8,872 bases of DNA from Rickettsiales bacterium (GCA_031255155.1 JAIRTB010000076.1:1-8872); one strand, 5' to 3'; shown: positions 1 to 5,239, numbered from the stretch's first letter. Notes: generated from the sequence alone by a model not told the origin. Made by a program: numbers and translations.

Positions 1-960
1 GTCATCGAGGCCCGGCAGGAGCGCGGGCGGGGCGCCACAGCCACCGTGCTGGTAAGGAAAGGCGTGCTGAAAAAGGGCGATGTGTTCGTCTCGGGCGGCG
101 CCGTGGGCAAGGTCCGCGACATGCTGGACGAAAGGGGGCGTCGGCTGGACGAGGCCCCTCCTTCTACGCCTGTGGTGGTCCTGGGGTTCGAGAACGCGCC
201 CGAGGCGGGGGACGATTTCGTGGTCGTCGAAACCGAGGCCAAGGCGCGCGAGGTGGCCGATTACCGCCGGCGCAAGGCGGCCCGGAAAAAGATGGTCAAG
301 ACTAAATCCAGCTTGCAGGAGCTGTTCGAGGGAATAAAGGAGGGCAAGGCGGAAACCCTTCCGGTTATAATAAAGGCCGATACCCAGGGCTCGGTCGAGG
401 CCATAGCGGACAGCCTTGGCAAGATCCCCAGCGAAAAGGTAAAGGTAAAGGTCATGCACGGCGGGGTCGGCGGAATAAACGAGTCGGACATTTCGCTTGC
501 GCGCACAGCCGGGGCGGTCGTGCTGGGGTTCAATGTCCGGGCAAGCTCCGACGCGCGGGACATGGCGCGCCAGGACGGGGTGGACATACGCTATTATTCG
601 GTGATATATGGCATGATCGACGATGTGAAGGAATTGATGGGCGGGCTGCTGCCCCCGGTCCAGAAAGAGGTGGCCGCGGGCTTTGCGGATGTCATAGCGA
701 CATTCTCCTCGGGCAAGGTGAGGATAGCGGGCTGCCGCGTTGCGGACGGCGTGGTGAAAAAGGGGTCGTTCGCCCGGATGCTAAGGAACGACATAGTGGT
801 GTTCGAGGCCAAAATCGCCCAGCTGAAACGCGGGAAGGAAGAGGTGAAAGAGGCGCGCCAAGGGGTGGAATGCGGCATAAGCTTCGACGGCCGCAACGAT
901 ATAGAGATAGGCGACCGCCTCGAATGTTTCGACATAGAGGAGGAAAAGGCCACCCTGTAA
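1..960 (+). CDS. infB: Translation initiation factor IF-2, C-terminal part (5' truncated by window)
   Basis: IF-2 is the GTPase that brings initiator fMet-tRNA to the 30S P site and promotes 50S joining. The frame is open from base 1 to TAA at 958-960 (319 residues visible); the start and the G domain lie to the left. Visible parts, in order: the beta-barrel domain 2 after the G domain (ATVLVRKG...GDVFVSGGAVGKVR, then PVVVLGFENAPEAGDDFVVV), a charged linker helix, domain 3 (LPVIIKADTQGSVEAI, then VLGFNVRA and YYSVIYGMIDDV, all strongly conserved in IF-2), and the fMet-tRNA-binding C-terminal barrel (VRIAGCRVADGVVKKGS...VECGISFDGRNDIEIGD). The C-terminus matches the family and looks intact. 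The next gene, ychF, starts 75 nt downstream; in most bacteria rbfA and truB would follow instead. Identity is secure; the only gap is the missing N-terminus. Confidence 0.97.
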   Translation, partial: VIEARQERGRGATATVLVRKGVLKKGDVFVSGGAVGKVRDMLDERGRRLDEAPPSTPVVVLGFENAPEAGDDFVVVETEAKAREVADYRRRKAARKKMVKTKSSLQELFEGIKEGKAETLPVIIKADTQGSVEAIADSLGKIPSEKVKVKVMHGGVGGINESDISLARTAGAVVLGFNVRASSDARDMARQDGVDIRYYSVIYGMIDDVKELMGGLLPPVQKEVAAGFADVIATFSSGKVRIAGCRVADGVVKKGSFARMLRNDIVVFEAKIAQLKRGKEEVKEARQGVECGISFDGRNDIEIGDRLECFDIEEEKATL

Positions 961-1035
961 GCCTTGCCTTGCCGTCCGCCCGTCGGTAAAACAAGCCTCC
1001 GCTGCGATGCTTTTCGTCGATAAAAGGAAAAATAT

Positions 1036-2121
1036 ATGAAATGCGGCATAGTCGGGCTCCCTAATGTAGGCAAAAGCACGCTGTTCAACGCGCTGATAGG
1101 CGAGATAAAGGCCCAGGCGGCGAACTATCCGTTCTGCACGATAGAGCCGAACTCCGGCATAGTGTCCGTCCCGGACGCCAGGCTGGAAGTCTTGGCGCGC
1201 ATGTGCGATTCCAAGGAGATCGTCCCGGCCCGTCTGGAATTCGTGGACATAGCGGGCTTGGTCAAGGGGGCCAGCCGCGGCGAGGGCTTGGGCAACAAAG
1301 TCCTGGCCAATATACGCGAGGTCGACGCGGTGATCCATGTCGTGCGCTGCTTCGAGGATAAGAATATAGCGCGGGCGGGCGGAAACGGCGGCGCGGACGA
1401 CCCCCCGGACCCCCGGGGCGATGTGGATGTCGTGAATGCCGAGCTGATGCTTGCCGATATGGAAAGCCTGCAAAGGCGCCTGCCCCTATTGGAAAAGAAA
1501 GCAAAGTCGGGGGACCGGGACGCCGGCGCCGAGGCCGGGGTTATGGCCCGGGTCCTGGACGGGCTGGAACGGGGCCTTCCCGCCGTCGGCCTGGCACTTG
1601 ACGAGGCGGAAAAAAAGATGCTTGGCGGATTCTCGCTATTGACGGCCAAGCCGACGCTGATGGTGGCGAATGTGGACGAAGCCTCGGCGGCGGGCGGCAA
1701 CGCCTATTCCGGACGGCTGGACGGCGCCATAGTCGTTTCGGCGAGGATAGAGGAGGAAATCGCGGCACTGCCCCTTGGCGAAAGAGAGGGGTTTCTGTCA
1801 GGATTGGGCTTGGGGGAAACGGGCCTGTCCAAGATAATCCGCGGCGCGTATGGCCGCTTGAACCTGATAACCTTCTTCACCGCCGGGGCCAAGGAAACGC
1901 GCGCCTGGACCGTCCGCAAAGGGACCAGGGCTCCGTCCGCGGCGGGCGTCATACATACGGATTTCGAATGCGGGTTTATAAGGGCTGAGGCCGTGTCCTA
2001 TGCCGATTTCGTAGCAAGCGGGGGCGCGCACGGGGCAAGGGAAAAAGGCCTGCTGCGCTCCGAGGGCCGCGATTACGAGGTGGCCGACGGCGATATCATG
2101 CATTTCCTGTTCAACCGTTAA
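1036..2121 (+). CDS. ychF: Redox-regulated ATPase YchF (OLA1/Obg family)
   Basis: This is a universally conserved P-loop ATPase of the Obg superfamily that binds ribosomes and is linked to oxidative-stress responses and translation. At 361 residues it is close to the family norm of about 363. P-loop GLPNVGKS at 7-14, conserved ANYPFCTIEPN at 29-39, switch II DIAGLVKGASRGEGLGN at 71-87, IREVDAVIHVVRCFED at 93-108. The specificity motif reads NVDE (212-215) instead of the NKxD of GTPases, as expected for an ATP-preferring YchF. The C-terminal TGS domain runs from about 278 to 360 (LITFFTAGAKETRAWTV...). A Gly/Asp/Pro-rich stretch at about 113-128 looks slightly longer than usual. ATG at 1036 follows AGGA at 1025-1028. 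A weak promoter-like pair, TTGCCT (964-969) and TAAAAC (987-992) with 17 bp between, lies in the gap after infB, so it may have its own start or be read through from infB. Confidence 0.97.
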   Translation: MKCGIVGLPNVGKSTLFNALIGEIKAQAANYPFCTIEPNSGIVSVPDARLEVLARMCDSKEIVPARLEFVDIAGLVKGASRGEGLGNKVLANIREVDAVIHVVRCFEDKNIARAGGNGGADDPPDPRGDVDVVNAELMLADMESLQRRLPLLEKKAKSGDRDAGAEAGVMARVLDGLERGLPAVGLALDEAEKKMLGGFSLLTAKPTLMVANVDEASAAGGNAYSGRLDGAIVVSARIEEEIAALPLGEREGFLSGLGLGETGLSKIIRGAYGRLNLITFFTAGAKETRAWTVRKGTRAPSAAGVIHTDFECGFIRAEAVSYADFVASGGAHGAREKGLLRSEGRDYEVADGDIMHFLFNR

Positions 2122-2127
2122 GCGGTC

Positions 2128-2160
2128 CGGGCATCCCTCCCCTATTCTATCGGGCATCCC
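2128..2160 (+). repeat. Short direct repeat CGGGCATCCC downstream of ychF
   Basis: The 10-mer CGGGCATCCC occurs at 2128-2137 and again at 2151-2160 (period 23). Both copies are followed by pyrimidine-rich sequence, and similar CCCCTCCC blocks recur to about 2230. The stretch lies just after the ychF stop. Function unknown; two copies could be chance. Confidence 0.5.
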
Positions 2161-2213
2161 CTCCTCTCGTATCGGCCAAGCCCTGGCGGTATGCAAAGCC
2201 CCTCCCGTGTTTT

Positions 2214-2244
2214 CGCGTCTGCCCCTCCCCAGGCGTGTAATTTT
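2214..2244 (+). terminator. Possible intrinsic terminator after ychF
   Basis: The arms CGCGTCTG (2214-2221) and CAGGCGTG (2230-2237) can form an 8-bp stem with two G-U pairs around an 8-nt C/T-rich loop, followed by TAATTTT. It sits 93 nt after the ychF stop and immediately before the promoter of the next gene, where a terminator is expected. The stem is imperfect and the U tract short, so this is tentative. Confidence 0.35.
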
Positions 2245-2247
2245 CCT

Positions 2248-2276
2248 TTGCAAAAGAAAAAAACCGGTGCTATAAT
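2248..2276 (+). promoter_or_regulatory. Sigma70-type promoter for the DUF805-like membrane protein gene
   Basis: TTGCAA (-35, 2248-2253), exactly 17 bp, then a consensus TATAAT (-10, 2271-2276) preceded by TGC, i.e. an extended -10. The predicted start is near 2283, giving a leader of about 25 nt that holds the ribosome binding site AGGAGG (2294-2299), 8 nt before ATG 2308. The same TTGCAA-N17-TGn-TATRAT layout recurs at 8261-8289. Confidence 0.8.
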
Positions 2277-2307
2277 GAGCCGGACCAATTGATAGGAGGA
2301 TCGCAAT

Positions 2308-3123
2308 ATGGCTCAAACAGAAAACGCGGCGCGGACGAAAAACAATTCCCGCCATAGGTATTACCGCGGCTCCGGCGCGCGTCATGGCGGCGGCGGGGGC
2401 AAGGCCGGCTCCGGCGCGGGGCGTTCCGGCGTCAAGGGCAAGGGCCTGTTCGGCTTTTTCTTCGGCTTTACCGGGGCTATTTCGAAAGAGCTTTACCTCG
2501 GCGCGACCGTAGTGTTCGAAATCTTGACGATAGGGCTGATGGCGCTGCAAAGCCTCCTGCCCGAAACGCCGGCTGGGGCGCCTGTGGCGAATCCGGGCGC
2601 GTATTATGCGATCATGACGGCGATGCTGGTGCTGTTCGTGTCGAACCTGTCGTATGGCTATCGCAGGGCGCACGCCTTGGGGATAAGCGGGTTTTATAGC
2701 ATAGTTGGCGGCACGCTGTTTCTTCCGTTCTTCGCGTTTTGGCGGGCGGACAGGGACGGTGCGAACGACGGAGCCTACCGCCGCCAGATCCCCGCGTTTA
2801 AGAAGCTTGGCGCGGTGTTGGGTCGGAATATATGGACCCAGATGGCGCTGATAAGCGTGATTTTCGCCGTCTTGATATGCTCGAACGCGCATGCGTCGGG
2901 CCAGTGGTGGAACCAGCCTCAGGTTGTGACCGCGTGCGCGTGGGCGTTCAATATGGTCCAGGTGCTGGTGGCGGGCCGCAGGTTCGCTTTCATGCGCAGG
3001 TTCTATTCGAACGCGGTCAAGGTGGTGTCGTTCTTCGCCTATAACGCGATAGTGATTTTCGTAACGGCCGGCGTGGTGGCCCAAATGATGCTTGCCGCCA
3101 TGTTGCAGGCGTTGCAGAAATAA
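2308..3123 (+). CDS. Polytopic inner-membrane protein, weakly DUF805-like
   Basis: A 271-residue integral membrane protein of unknown function. Residues 1-46 are polar and rich in Gly, Arg and Ser (a GGGGGK run near 27-32) and should be cytoplasmic. Hydrophobic segments follow at about 64-84, 99-116, 127-145, 177-193, 205-223 and 241-267, so about six helices. Two stretches recall the DUF805 family: FGFTGAISKELYLG (52-65), compared with the usual F-x-GRISRxEYW, and YRRAHALGISGFYS (118-131), compared with RRLHDxGxSGWW. The family Asp is Ala here and the protein is longer than a typical DUF805 protein (about 110-150 residues), so it is a divergent relative at best. Start ATG 2308 has an excellent Shine-Dalgarno and its own promoter, so the gene appears to be expressed alone. 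No function can be inferred from neighbours. The CDS is near certain; the family call is tentative. Confidence 0.85.
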   Translation: MAQTENAARTKNNSRHRYYRGSGARHGGGGGKAGSGAGRSGVKGKGLFGFFFGFTGAISKELYLGATVVFEILTIGLMALQSLLPETPAGAPVANPGAYYAIMTAMLVLFVSNLSYGYRRAHALGISGFYSIVGGTLFLPFFAFWRADRDGANDGAYRRQIPAFKKLGAVLGRNIWTQMALISVIFAVLICSNAHASGQWWNQPQVVTACAWAFNMVQVLVAGRRFAFMRRFYSNAVKVVSFFAYNAIVIFVTAGVVAQMMLAAMLQALQK

Positions 3124-3144
3124 AAGCGGCGAAATAGAAATAAT

Positions 3145-3200
3145 AAAAAAAATAGCGCTTGGACGCCTTGACGGTTTGGCATCGCCCAAGCCGTCGAGGC
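3145..3200 (-). terminator. Strong hairpin with a T8 tract, possible terminator on the lpxD side
   Basis: Bases 3165-3179 pair with 3186-3200 to make a 15-bp stem with two G-U pairs and a 6-nt loop. On the minus strand it is followed, after 12 nt, by TTTTTTTT (3152-3145). That gap is longer than in a textbook intrinsic terminator, and on the plus strand no T run follows. It lies 42 nt past the stop of the plus-strand membrane protein gene and about 245 nt past the lpxD stop, so it may end one or both transcripts or only protect a 3' end. Confidence 0.4.
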
Positions 3201-3420
3201 CTAAGTTTATAAGCCTTGGTCTTCTTGGCCCCGCCCGGCTTGCCTAACTCTCGTGAATCTTATTGATTTGCCTAAGCCGCACAGGCTTGCGCGCCTCGCC
3301 TAAATCTTTTCCGTGAATCTTATCGGCTCGGCCCAAGCTTTGCCCAAGCCTTAGTCTTTGCCTTTGCGCGTCCCCGGACGCTTTTTGTCAGCGCGGACGG
3401 GCGGGCAACTCGTGCCTAAC
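3184..3420. repeat. Degenerate array of GCCYAAN heptamers with a 60-bp-spaced direct repeat
   Basis: GCCCAAG or GCCTAAN occurs at 3184, 3199, 3242, 3270, 3298, 3331, 3342 and 3414 (start positions), all in the same orientation, with spacings 15, 43, 28, 28, 33, 11 and 72. CGTGAATCTTAT repeats exactly at 3252-3263 and 3312-3323. The array is irregular, so it is neither a CRISPR nor a simple tandem repeat. It may be a decayed repeat or a set of binding sites. Confidence 0.5.
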
Positions 3421-3432
3421 TGGCGGAGTGGT

Positions 3433-3504
3433 CCGAACCGGCGGCTCATTCCTCCGAACCGGCGGCACGTCCCTCCGAACCGGCGGCTCTTGCCGAACCG
3501 GCGG
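3433..3504. repeat. Four copies of CCGAACCGGCGG spanning the lpxD stop codon
   Basis: Exact copies of CCGAACCGGCGG lie at 3433-3444, 3454-3465, 3475-3486 and 3493-3504 (periods 21, 21, 18, all multiples of 3). On the minus strand the three copies inside lpxD encode RAAGS(A/E) repeats. The fourth copy lies beyond the TGA stop but in the same frame, where it would still read AAGS. An 11-base version (CGAACCGGCGG, 4706-4716) sits upstream of lpxD. Confidence 0.9.
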
Positions 3505-4624
3505 CACGGGCCGCGCGGGCGGTCATTCGTCGCAACAGGGCCGTCTGGCGCAAAAAGGCCTCGACAGGCTGCGCGGGATAGCCGCTTACTATGGATTTCG
3601 GGGCAAGGTCCTGAATGACCCCCGCCCCCGCGCCAAGCTGGGATCCCGATCCTATGTTCAGGTGCCCGCTGATCCCGGATTGGGGCCCCGCCAGGACGAA
3701 ATCGCCCAAAACGGCCGATCCGGCGACGCCGCTCATCCCGGCAAGGATGCAGTTTTTCCCGATGTTGCAGCCGTGCCCGACCAGGACTTGGGAGTCTATT
3801 TTAGAGCCCGCGCCTATGACGGTGTCGCCAAGGGCGCCGCGCGCGATGGACGAGTTGGCGAAAACCTCGGCCTTGTCGCCAAGGATCACGCGCCCAAGCT
3901 GGGGGACCCATTCGTGGCCCGCCGGGGACGAGTGCCATCCAAAGCCGTCCCCGCCGATGGTGGCATTCTCTCCGACCCTGACGCCGCGCCCGAGTATGCA
4001 GTGGGATAGGACGGCGTTTTCCTTGATGGTCGAGCCCTCTCCGATCCAAACCCCGGCCTTCACTACGGCGCCCGGGCCGATATAGACGCCGCGGCCTATG
4101 CGCGCGCCCGCCTCGATAACGGCGAAAGGACCTATGTGGACGCTGGCCCTGTCGTCGAACTCGGCCATGGGGTCGACGCAAGCCCTGTCGCTGATGCCCT
4201 TGAAAGAAACGGCTTTGTCCTTATAGAAAAAGTTCGTCAATGCGATAAAGGCGCCCCAGGGGTCCTCTGCGATCAGGGGGACCACGCCCGCGGGCAGCAA
4301 AGAGGCGTCCTCTTCCCGCACAAGGCACGCCGCCGCGGCCAGGGAGGATAAAAGCTTTTTATACTCCGGGCGCTTGTCAAGCGCGGCCGAGGCGATCCCC
4401 GCCGAAGAAAAAAAGCAAACGCTGTCCGCGTCCGCCGATTGAAGCGGGGCAAGGCGCTTTATGGTCCTGTCCGATGCCGCGCGCGCCGAGGCGCTCCCGC
4501 CGCCGGATGCATGTCCGCCGCCGGACAAAGCCTCGTCGGCGAAAGCGCCGCCGATCCGCGCTCCGGTCAGTTCCGCGGCGCGTGCCAAAGAAATGGCGTC
4601 CGAAATCTCGAAAAATTGCTCCAT
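3446..4624 (-). CDS. lpxD: UDP-3-O-(3-hydroxyacyl)glucosamine N-acyltransferase LpxD
   Basis: LpxD transfers a 3-hydroxyacyl chain from acyl-ACP to UDP-3-O-acylglucosamine, the third step of lipid A synthesis, in the cytoplasm as a trimer. From ATG 4624 it has 392 residues. The N-terminal uridine-binding domain covers about 1-150, with a low-complexity Gly/Ala/Ser insertion at 33-52. A left-handed beta-helix of hexapeptide repeats follows (IGRGVYIGPGAVV, IGEGSTI, LGDTVIGAGSKI). ATIGGDGFGW (221-230) matches the family DGFG motif; H284 in VGHG is the expected catalytic His and H321 in SGHLNIG the second conserved His. FLRQTALLRRM (357-367) is the usual tail helix. The last 25 or so residues are Ala/Gly/Ser repeats encoded by a DNA repeat. 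ATG 4624 is preferred over an upstream TTG (4654) because GGAGG (4636-4632) lies 7 nt before it. The gene stands apart from bamA, fabZ and lpxA, its usual partners. Confidence 0.95.
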   Translation of the reverse strand: MEQFFEISDAISLARAAELTGARIGGAFADEALSGGGHASGGGSASARAASDRTIKRLAPLQSADADSVCFFSSAGIASAALDKRPEYKKLLSSLAAAACLVREEDASLLPAGVVPLIAEDPWGAFIALTNFFYKDKAVSFKGISDRACVDPMAEFDDRASVHIGPFAVIEAGARIGRGVYIGPGAVVKAGVWIGEGSTIKENAVLSHCILGRGVRVGENATIGGDGFGWHSSPAGHEWVPQLGRVILGDKAEVFANSSIARGALGDTVIGAGSKIDSQVLVGHGCNIGKNCILAGMSGVAGSAVLGDFVLAGPQSGISGHLNIGSGSQLGAGAGVIQDLAPKSIVSGYPAQPVEAFLRQTALLRRMTARAARAAGSARAAGSEGRAAGSEE

Positions 4625-4631
4625 GGTGCAG

Positions 4632-4636
4632 CCTCC
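4632..4636 (-). promoter_or_regulatory. lpxD: Ribosome binding site deciding the lpxD start
   Basis: GGAGG on the minus strand lies 7 nt before ATG 4624. This favours the ATG over the in-frame TTG ten codons upstream, whose codons would overlap the site. Confidence 0.75.
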
Positions 4637-4642
4637 AAGCCT

Positions 4643-4671
4643 ATTATCCTCCAACTCCTCGAAAAAAGCAA
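4643..4671 (-). promoter_or_regulatory. Candidate lpxD promoter
   Basis: On the minus strand TTGCTT (4671-4666), 17 bp, GATAAT (4648-4643). The -10 matches 5 of 6 consensus bases and the -35 only 3 of 6. The predicted start is near 4636, leaving a leader of about 12 nt that is just the ribosome binding site. The weak -35 and the repeats immediately upstream would fit a promoter needing an activator. lpxD might also be read from the small gene upstream. Confidence 0.35.
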
Positions 4672-4693
4672 CGGAATTAAGCCGGCGGTTGGT

Positions 4694-4736
4694 CGATAGT
4701 TATGTCGAACCGGCGGAACTATCCGCATAACTATCG
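4694..4736. repeat. Perfect 11-bp inverted repeat upstream of lpxD
   Basis: CGATAGTTATG (4694-4704) and CATAACTATCG (4726-4736) are exact reverse complements with 21 nt between them. The loop holds an 11-base copy of the lpxD-end repeat (4706-4716) and a small nested hairpin CGGA-ACTA-TCCG (4714-4725). No T run follows on either strand, so it does not look like a terminator. An operator or RNA structure is possible. Confidence 0.75.
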
Positions 4737-4794
4737 GCGCAATATCGGAGTAATTATCGCCTGAGCTGCCGCCGAAGCTATCGGCGCAATTATC
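4717..4794 (-). repeat. About 12-bp periodic GATARTT-type repeats in the lpxD upstream region
   Basis: On the minus strand GATA recurs with its plus-strand TATC starting at 4720, 4732, 4743, 4755, 4779 and 4791 (steps 12, 11, 12, 24, 12), usually as GATARTT followed by a GC-rich pentamer such as GCGCC. Five of the six units sit at near-helical-turn spacing; the 24 step is two units with one degenerate. The repeat lies between the small Cys-rich ORF, whose stop codon it overlaps, and the candidate lpxD promoter. An array of regulator sites or a decayed simple repeat are both possible. Confidence 0.7.
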
Positions 4795-5011
4795 GTCCAA
4801 AGTCAAAGCCAAGCCCAAGGCACCATCTTTGATGTGCCCGCGCCGAATTGCGGTCGTATTCCGCGCCGGGCTCGGCGATGGCGGCCGCGCTCGCATAGCC
4901 GTAAGCCCGCGCGGCGAAGTCGCATATTTCATCCGATGCGCGGCAAGCCTCGCGGCGCTCTTTCGAACACTTGTTATAGACGCAGATATTCATGTTGTGG
5001 CAAGATTTCAT
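4790..5011 (-). CDS. Small cysteine-rich protein of unknown function
   Basis: I do not recognise this 73-residue protein. The N-terminal half carries Cys at 4, 10, 15, 23 and 30 (C-x5-C-x4-C-x7-C-x6-C, with His5 beside the first), mixed with basic residues (KCSKERRE), and has no signal peptide or membrane segment; a metal or Fe-S site or a redox role is conceivable. A sixth Cys is at 64. The middle is Ala-rich and GC-rich at third codon positions, as real genes here are. Support for the start is strong: AAGGAGG (5023-5017) lies 5 nt before ATG 5011, the best Shine-Dalgarno in the window, and a near-consensus promoter lies upstream at 5146-5174. The last 15 residues run into the repeat region and could be non-conserved. 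It is divergent from ftsE and co-directional with lpxD. Confidence 0.6.
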   Translation of the reverse strand: MKSCHNMNICVYNKCSKERREACRASDEICDFAARAYGYASAAAIAEPGAEYDRNSARAHQRWCLGLGFDFGR

Positions 5012-5139
5012 TCATTCCTCCTTGGAATAATCTAGGCGTGAAAATATGTATAAAGAATATGTGTGCGGGGATATGGATGTTTTATGGCTCAGGCGAGCCA
5101 AAAGAAAAGGGCGTGTGCTTTCGTATAATAACGCATGGC
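5012..5139 (-). promoter_or_regulatory. Predicted 128-nt leader of the small Cys-rich gene, with a hairpin
   Basis: If transcription starts near 5139 as the promoter predicts, the mRNA has a leader of about 128 nt before ATG 5011, long compared with the near-zero leaders predicted elsewhere in the window. It is AT-rich towards the ATG and contains a 6-bp perfect hairpin, TGGCTC (5085-5090) with GAGCCA (5095-5100) and a 4-nt loop, then the strong AAGGAGG. It matches no riboswitch class I can recognise. Confidence 0.4.
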
Positions 5140-5145
5140 AAGGCC

Positions 5146-5174
5146 ATTATAGCGCGCCCCCGGGCGAAAGTCAA
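5146..5174 (-). promoter_or_regulatory. Sigma70-type promoter for the small Cys-rich gene (divergent from ftsE)
   Basis: On the minus strand TTGACT (-35, 5174-5169), exactly 17 bp of GC-rich spacer, then consensus TATAAT (-10, 5151-5146). Five of six and six of six bases match consensus. Its -35 lies 29 bp from the -35 of the ftsE promoter, with an inverted repeat between them. Confidence 0.75.
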
Positions 5175-5179
5175 ACGGG

Positions 5180-5206
5180 AAAGGGGGGCCGTCCGATTCC
5201 CCCTTT
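5180..5206. promoter_or_regulatory. Inverted repeat between divergent promoters, possible shared operator
   Basis: AAAGGGGG (5180-5187) and CCCCCTTT (5199-5206) are perfect reverse complements 11 nt apart. The right arm overlaps the first three bases of the ftsE -35; the left arm begins 6 bp from the -35 of the opposite promoter. A GATTC (GANTC, the CcrM methylation site of alphaproteobacteria) falls at 5195-5199. This placement suits a regulator controlling both genes, but none can be named. Confidence 0.5.
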
Positions 5207-5232
5207 ACAGCGGGCTTTTTTTCATTTATACT
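5204..5232 (+). promoter_or_regulatory. ftsE operon promoter, predicted to give a leaderless mRNA
   Basis: TTTACA (-35, 5204-5209), exactly 17 bp, then TATACT (-10, 5227-5232); both match consensus at 5 of 6. The start is expected at 5239-5240, and A5240 is the first base of the ftsE ATG. No Shine-Dalgarno is visible before that ATG, which fits a leaderless transcript. Confidence 0.7.
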
Positions 5233-5239
5233 TGCGCGC

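Larger units (their letters stand above)
3124..3445. other. Non-coding convergent intergenic region rich in GCCYAA-type motifs
   Basis: This 322-bp gap lies between the convergent ends of the membrane protein gene (+) and lpxD (-). It holds an A8 run (3145-3152), a strong hairpin (3165-3200), eight copies of a GCCYAAN heptamer, a 12-bp direct repeat CGTGAATCTTAT at 3252 and 3312 (exactly 60 bp apart), and the outermost copy of the GC-rich repeat that also forms the lpxD 3' end. I see no convincing gene: the open frames here have no ribosome binding site and repetitive translations. Confidence 0.7.

Noticed and set aside
1798..3189. A 463-codon open frame on the minus strand, antisense to ychF and the membrane protein gene
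   Set aside because: It runs opposite two genes with clear family or signal support, has no ribosome binding site, and its translation is the Arg/His/Pro-rich type produced by GC-rich antisense DNA.
3184..3504. A CRISPR array
   Set aside because: Repeat units are only 7-12 bp, spacing is irregular, and no cas gene is nearby.
3433..3504. tRNA genes, because CCGGTTCGG on the minus strand resembles a T-arm
   Set aside because: No acceptor, D or anticodon arms can be folded around it, and the copies lie inside lpxD coding sequence.
3428..4009. A plus-strand open frame with RTGG-type repeats opposite the lpxD 3' half
   Set aside because: The repeats are the DNA repeat CCGAACCGGCGG read in another frame; the rest is antisense to conserved LpxD sequence.
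4567..4932. A 121-codon minus-strand frame across the repeat region upstream of lpxD
   Set aside because: It overlaps the better-supported small Cys-rich ORF in another frame, lacks a ribosome binding site, and the part over 4694-4794 is just translated DNA repeat.
5081..5105. The hairpin TGGCTC/GAGCCA flanked by T and A runs as a bidirectional terminator
   Set aside because: On either strand the T run is before, not after, the hairpin, so it lacks a U tract for termination.
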